Assembly: GCF_015482765.1 (NCBI RefSeq)
Contig: NZ_JADMLB010000067.1
Coordinates: 24,738 to 88,737, forward strand
Origin: Halodesulfovibrio sp.
GTDB lineage: Bacteria; Desulfobacterota; Desulfovibrionia; Desulfovibrionales; Desulfovibrionaceae
DNA length: 64,000 bases
Reading direction: 5' to 3'
The notes beneath the pieces are model-generated. The model saw only the letters and a list, made by a program, of their open reading frames with translations. It was not told the origin of the DNA and searched no databases. Each line of letters starts with the position of its first letter. Position 1 is the stretch's first letter. Made by a program: the position numbers and the translations under genes. This document shows, piece after piece, positions 61,112-64,000 of this stretch.

Positions 61112-62032
61112 CTAAAATGCTTCAGAAAAGCGTTTGTTGAATTCGTCCTGTGTGAAGGTGTGTTCACGGGTGCCGTATTTTTCTACGCAGAAGCTGGCAG
61201 CTACAGCACCGAGTTTGGCGGATTCTTCAACGGATTTTCCGTCCATAATCCCTTTGAGCAGACCAGCGCGGAATGCATCACCGCAGCCGGTTGGATCAAG
61301 GACTTCAGTAGGTTTTGCAATGCCTACTTCGATTGGTTTGCCATTATCAATTCTTGAGCCGTTTTCAGCGAGAGTTGTGATGATGTAATCACACTTTTCA
61401 AGCAGCTGCTCTTTGGAAAGGCCTGTAGCATTTTTGATAAGCTCCAGCTCGTAGTCGTTTGATACGAGCATGTGTGCGCCTTCAATGCATTCAAGCATTT
61501 CTTCACCGGAGAAAATAGTAATCTGCTGACCTGGATCAAAGATATAGCGAATGCCCTGTTCACGGAAGTACTTAGGCAGATTCATCATGTCATCTTTGTT
61601 ACCCGGAGAGATAATAGCAATATCGTTTTCTTTTGAAAGAGTCGGGAATTCGTAGTTACAAGGATGAATCATAGCACCGGGATGGAAGCCGGTAATCTGG
61701 TTGTCACCCTGATCTGTTGTGATATGAGCACTTGCAGTAAAGAGATCGTCAACAACGCGGATGCCATCAAGTGGCAGATCCTGCTGTTCCATCACTTCTT
61801 TGTAGCGACCAAAATCCTTCCCTACTGTAGAAAGAACAACTGGTTTTTCTCCGAGCAGTGCAAGAGAATGGGCAATGTTTCCAGCGGTACCGCCAAGTTT
61901 TTCTTCCAAACGTTCAATAAAGAAGCATACATTCAGCATGTGGATTTTGTCAGGAAGAATATGGTCTGCAAATTTTCCATCAAAGTTCATAATGCGGTCG
62001 TAGGCGATTGAGCCGAATACATAAATGGCCAT
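61112..62032 (-). CDS. PfkB-family sugar/nucleoside kinase
   Basis: A 306-residue kinase with GGTAGNIAHSLALLG near residue 47 and the C-terminal anion-hole motif DPTGCGDAFRAG, whose aspartate is the catalytic base. Similar proteins are annotated as adenosine kinase or ribokinase group A. The start is ATG 62032, ten bases after AGGAG; the frame remains open to 62143, but that would reach back into cutA. It is co-transcribed with cutA. Confidence 0.88.
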   Translation of the reverse strand: MAIYVFGSIAYDRIMNFDGKFADHILPDKIHMLNVCFFIERLEEKLGGTAGNIAHSLALLGEKPVVLSTVGKDFGRYKEVMEQQDLPLDGIRVVDDLFTASAHITTDQGDNQITGFHPGAMIHPCNYEFPTLSKENDIAIISPGNKDDMMNLPKYFREQGIRYIFDPGQQITIFSGEEMLECIEGAHMLVSNDYELELIKNATGLSKEQLLEKCDYIITTLAENGSRIDNGKPIEVGIAKPTEVLDPTGCGDAFRAGLLKGIMDGKSVEESAKLGAVAASFCVEKYGTREHTFTQDEFNKRFSEAF

Positions 62033-62045
62033 TGGACTAGAGCTC

Positions 62046-62357
62046 CTAGCGGGTTTCGTGTTCGATCCAGGACAAAAATTCAGGATTTCCGCCTGTAATA
62101 GGAATAGAAATAATACAAGGCACATCGTAGCTGTGAAGTTCACGTACCCGTTTGGTCAGTGCTGTAACTTTTGCTTCTGATGTCTTTGCAATGAAAACGA
62201 CTTCATGTGCCGACTGCACTTCATCTTCCCAAGTGAATATTGATTCAACATTGGGAAAAATATTGATACATGCAGCAAGGTTTTCTGAAACAAGTTCCTT
62301 GCCGATTGACCGAGCTTCTTCAGGAGTTGGTGCTGTCATGTATACGAGAAAAGACAT
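62046..62357 (-). CDS. cutA: Divalent-cation tolerance protein CutA
   Basis: A 103-residue trimeric PII-like protein with the family motifs NLAACINIFPNVESIFTWED and YDVPCIISIPI. CutA has been linked to copper tolerance in E. coli, though its role is debated. The start is ATG 62357 with GGAG five bases upstream. It is 13 bases before the PfkB kinase. Confidence 0.93.
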   Translation of the reverse strand: MSFLVYMTAPTPEEARSIGKELVSENLAACINIFPNVESIFTWEDEVQSAHEVVFIAKTSEAKVTALTKRVRELHSYDVPCIISIPITGGNPEFLSWIEHETR

Positions 62358-62603
62358 AGTATCTCCATTTTGTTGAAGTGCGTTGAACAACAGCGCGACA
62401 GTACAAAAAGTTGTTGTAGAGAGCAATTGTTCTGCGGCATGTTGTTATAAAATATTGAATGTCCAGTAGAGACCGTCAAAGGGCAACATCATTGCTTGCT
62501 AACGCTGCATTCTTTTGGGCAACTGTTTGTGGGAAATGCGCTGCCATAAGTATAGGTTAGTAATTATTTCGGGATAATAGTATTACATTTTGTTGGAGAA
62601 TTA

Positions 62604-63242
62604 ATGCGTAAAAAAGAACGTGCATTAGAAATGCTGGCGCGATTGCATAAAAGGTATCCTGTAAAATCAACGCATTTGAACTTTACCACCGTGTGGGAAT
62701 TGTTTGTTGCAACGGTGCTTTCTGCCCAGTGTACAGATGAGCGGGTTAATAAAGTTACTCCAGCTTTGTTTGAACGGTGGCCTACTCCGTATGAACTAGC
62801 TGAAGCAGATGTGCAGGATGTTGAGGAAATGGTTCGTTCTACAGGTTTTTACCGTAATAAGGCAAAAAATATTGTTGCCGCTGCACAGCGGGTTGTTGAG
62901 GTCTACGGGGGAGAGATTCCCAAGACTTCAGAAGAAGTTACAACGCTGGCTGGAGCTGCACGTAAGACAGCAAACGTGGTGTTATGGAATGGCTATGGCA
63001 TTAATGAAGGGATTGCGATTGATACCCATGTAAAGCGTATTGTTTTTCGTCTCGGGTTAACAAAATCTACTAACCCTACAGTGGTTGAAAAAGATCTGCT
63101 TCCGCTGTTTCCCAAAGAGGAGTGGGGATTTGTCAACCATATGCTCGTGTCATTTGGACGAGATGTTTGTATAGCGCGCAGTCCACAGTGTGAAGTTTGT
63201 GAAATGGAAGAATTTTGTCCGAAAAAGGGGCTAAAGAAATAG
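62604..63242 (+). CDS. nth: Endonuclease III (DNA glycosylase/AP lyase)
   Basis: Nth removes oxidised pyrimidines from DNA. The 212-residue enzyme has the helix-hairpin-helix segment LAGAARKTANVVLWN, with the catalytic lysine, the catalytic Asp in IDTHVKR and the [4Fe-4S] loop CIARSPQCEVCEMEEFC. The usual LPGVG of the hairpin reads LAGAA here, a mild change. GGAG seven bases before the ATG. Confidence 0.95.
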   Translation: MRKKERALEMLARLHKRYPVKSTHLNFTTVWELFVATVLSAQCTDERVNKVTPALFERWPTPYELAEADVQDVEEMVRSTGFYRNKAKNIVAAAQRVVEVYGGEIPKTSEEVTTLAGAARKTANVVLWNGYGINEGIAIDTHVKRIVFRLGLTKSTNPTVVEKDLLPLFPKEEWGFVNHMLVSFGRDVCIARSPQCEVCEMEEFCPKKGLKK

Positions 63243-63319
63243 ATTGAAATTGAAGAGCCTCAAAATTTGCCTCAAAAAGGTTAAGAATAGGTTAACCTCT
63301 TAAAAAATATAAAAATTTA

Positions 63320-63346
63320 TTAAGAAGTCATTTGTTCTGCCGATAT
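63320..63346 (+). promoter_or_regulatory. Sigma-28 (FliA)-like promoter
   Basis: TTAA (63320-63323), 15 bases, then GCCGATAT (63339-63346) agrees with the flagellar consensus TAAA-N15-GCCGATAA at 10 of 12 positions. It is 50 bases upstream of the start at 63396, a normal distance. Confidence 0.6.
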
Positions 63347-63395
63347 ATTTATTGCGCTATGTTTATGTCTATAAATATTTTTTAAGGTGGTTAGG

Positions 63396-63920
63396 ATGTC
63401 ATTAGTCAATTCTTTATTGAAAAAGCCTGTAGAGGTGACTGAGCTTCAGCAACGAGCTCAGAAAATTCAAAAGAAAGCAGACGTAAACGTGTCTAACTTG
63501 TTTACAGGGCAACAAACAGATCATTCTCGTTATATTCGAGCTACAGTAAAGTCTGCCGAGGCAGTACGTAGTGCGATGGATAACAAGATGAGCACGATGA
63601 CTTCACTTCTTCAAGCTCAGATGGATTATGAGAGTAATTTGTCAGATGAAAGAGCTTCTTCGAATGGGAAACTTGATTTTTCATATTCTCAACGGGCAAG
63701 AATTGGGGCTCGCGCTGGAAGATTGTTAGCTTTCGACCAACACAGGCAATTACAACGTGACAGCGATGCCAGTGCTGAACGCGATAGAGTTGATGCACGT
63801 GCTTCTGAAATTGTTTCAGGGCTTCAGCAAGCAGCTCCGCAAAAAGTGCACGTAGCTTCTCCTGTTCGGAGCAGTGGAGGAGGCGCGAAGGTACAGGTAA
63901 GGGTTTCTATTCGCGTGTAG
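63396..63920 (+). CDS. Unknown protein, first of two tandem copies
   Basis: A 174-residue protein, basic at the start and rich in Ser, Ala, Gln and Arg; no signal peptide, membrane segment or known domain is seen. Most is predicted helix (HSRYIRATVKSAEAVRSAMD, RARIGARAGRLLAFDQHRQL), and the tail turns to a glycine/valine strand. AAGGTGG lies upstream; the earlier ATG at 63387 overlaps it. A sigma-28-like promoter stands 50 bases before it, suggesting a motility-linked product. The gene downstream begins with nearly the same sequence. Confidence 0.75.
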   Translation: MSLVNSLLKKPVEVTELQQRAQKIQKKADVNVSNLFTGQQTDHSRYIRATVKSAEAVRSAMDNKMSTMTSLLQAQMDYESNLSDERASSNGKLDFSYSQRARIGARAGRLLAFDQHRQLQRDSDASAERDRVDARASEIVSGLQQAAPQKVHVASPVRSSGGGAKVQVRVSIRV

Positions 63921-63952
63921 TATTTGTCAGGTAGCGACAGCAAGGTGATCAT

Positions 63953-64000
63953 ATGTCATTAGTTAATTCTTTATTGAAAAAGCCTGTAGAGGTGACTGAG
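63953..64000 (+). CDS. Second tandem copy of the unknown gene (truncated by window)
   Basis: The final 48 bases encode MSLVNSLLKKPVEVTE and match the first 48 bases of the preceding gene at 47 positions; the single change is silent. The ribosome site AAGGTG is also repeated. The rest lies beyond the window, so it is unknown whether the second copy is full length, identical or recombined. Confidence 0.8.
   Translation, partial: MSLVNSLLKKPVEVTE

Noticed and set aside
1..64000. Prophage, insertion sequence, CRISPR array, rRNA or tRNA
   Set aside because: No transposase, integrase, phage structural gene, regularly spaced direct repeat or recognisable RNA gene was seen on reading both strands.

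Overview
The window reads as a chromosome segment from a moderately AT-rich anaerobic sulfate reducer of the Desulfovibrionaceae; a marine, Halodesulfovibrio-like organism is my best guess. The basis is a complete hdrCBA-flxDCBA cluster, rubrerythrin and ferritin-like proteins, a long bifunctional Rel, a fused SucC-SucD ligase, and base composition and codon use. The genus is inference only. No phage, IS element, CRISPR array, rRNA or tRNA gene was recognised. Gene order is ordinary for a chromosome, with many convergent pairs separated by clean bidirectional terminators.

Layout. 1-3564: the end of a polar amino-acid ABC transporter operon (ATPase, binding protein, two permeases) followed by prmA. 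3721-9772: dsbD, an M24 peptidase, a CoA-binding protein with a cysteine-cluster protein, a J-domain protein and a YdjM-type membrane protein. 9773-10698: a 926-base intergenic region with a candidate small RNA ending in a strong terminator, a 17-bp inverted repeat and two TTGTG-type dyads. 10699-17485: the seven-gene hdrCBA-flxDCBA operon, predicted to be an NADH-linked, electron-bifurcating heterodisulfide-reductase-like complex. 17486-20934: a GC-rich palindromic repeat, then fba-gap and surE on the minus strand. 21222-26489: OB/HD exoribonuclease, tmk, histone-deacetylase-like protein, TPR protein and LUD protein. 26895-37148: fused acyl-CoA ligase, murein endopeptidase, SWIM/SNF2 helicase, peptide-binding lipoprotein and rel.

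37553-46864: a chemotaxis cluster, cheB-HEAT-cheR-parA-cheW-cheY-cheA, with no receptor gene. The ParA ATPase sits next to a CheW with a long disordered N-terminus, which recalls the ParC/ParP pair that places chemosensory arrays at the cell pole. 46968-54795: yigZ, pgl, two tandem diverged paralogues of unknown function, darP, a TPR protein with a degenerate receiver, and an exported protein with the fold of an ADGF-type adenosine deaminase but without most catalytic residues. 55058-63242: rubrerythrin, a WaaP-like kinase, an SMR transporter pair, a bifunctional nuclease with miaB, a one-cysteine HMA protein, a ferritin-like protein, a PfkB kinase with cutA, and nth. The window ends in an unknown gene behind a sigma-28-like promoter, followed at once by a second copy whose first 48 bases are nearly identical and which runs off the edge.

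The best candidates for undescribed biology are the tandem sigma-28-linked genes at the right edge, the deaminase-fold pseudoenzyme, the paralogue pair at 49305-50014, the Par-linked chemotaxis cluster with its HEAT protein, and the regulatory region ahead of hdrC.
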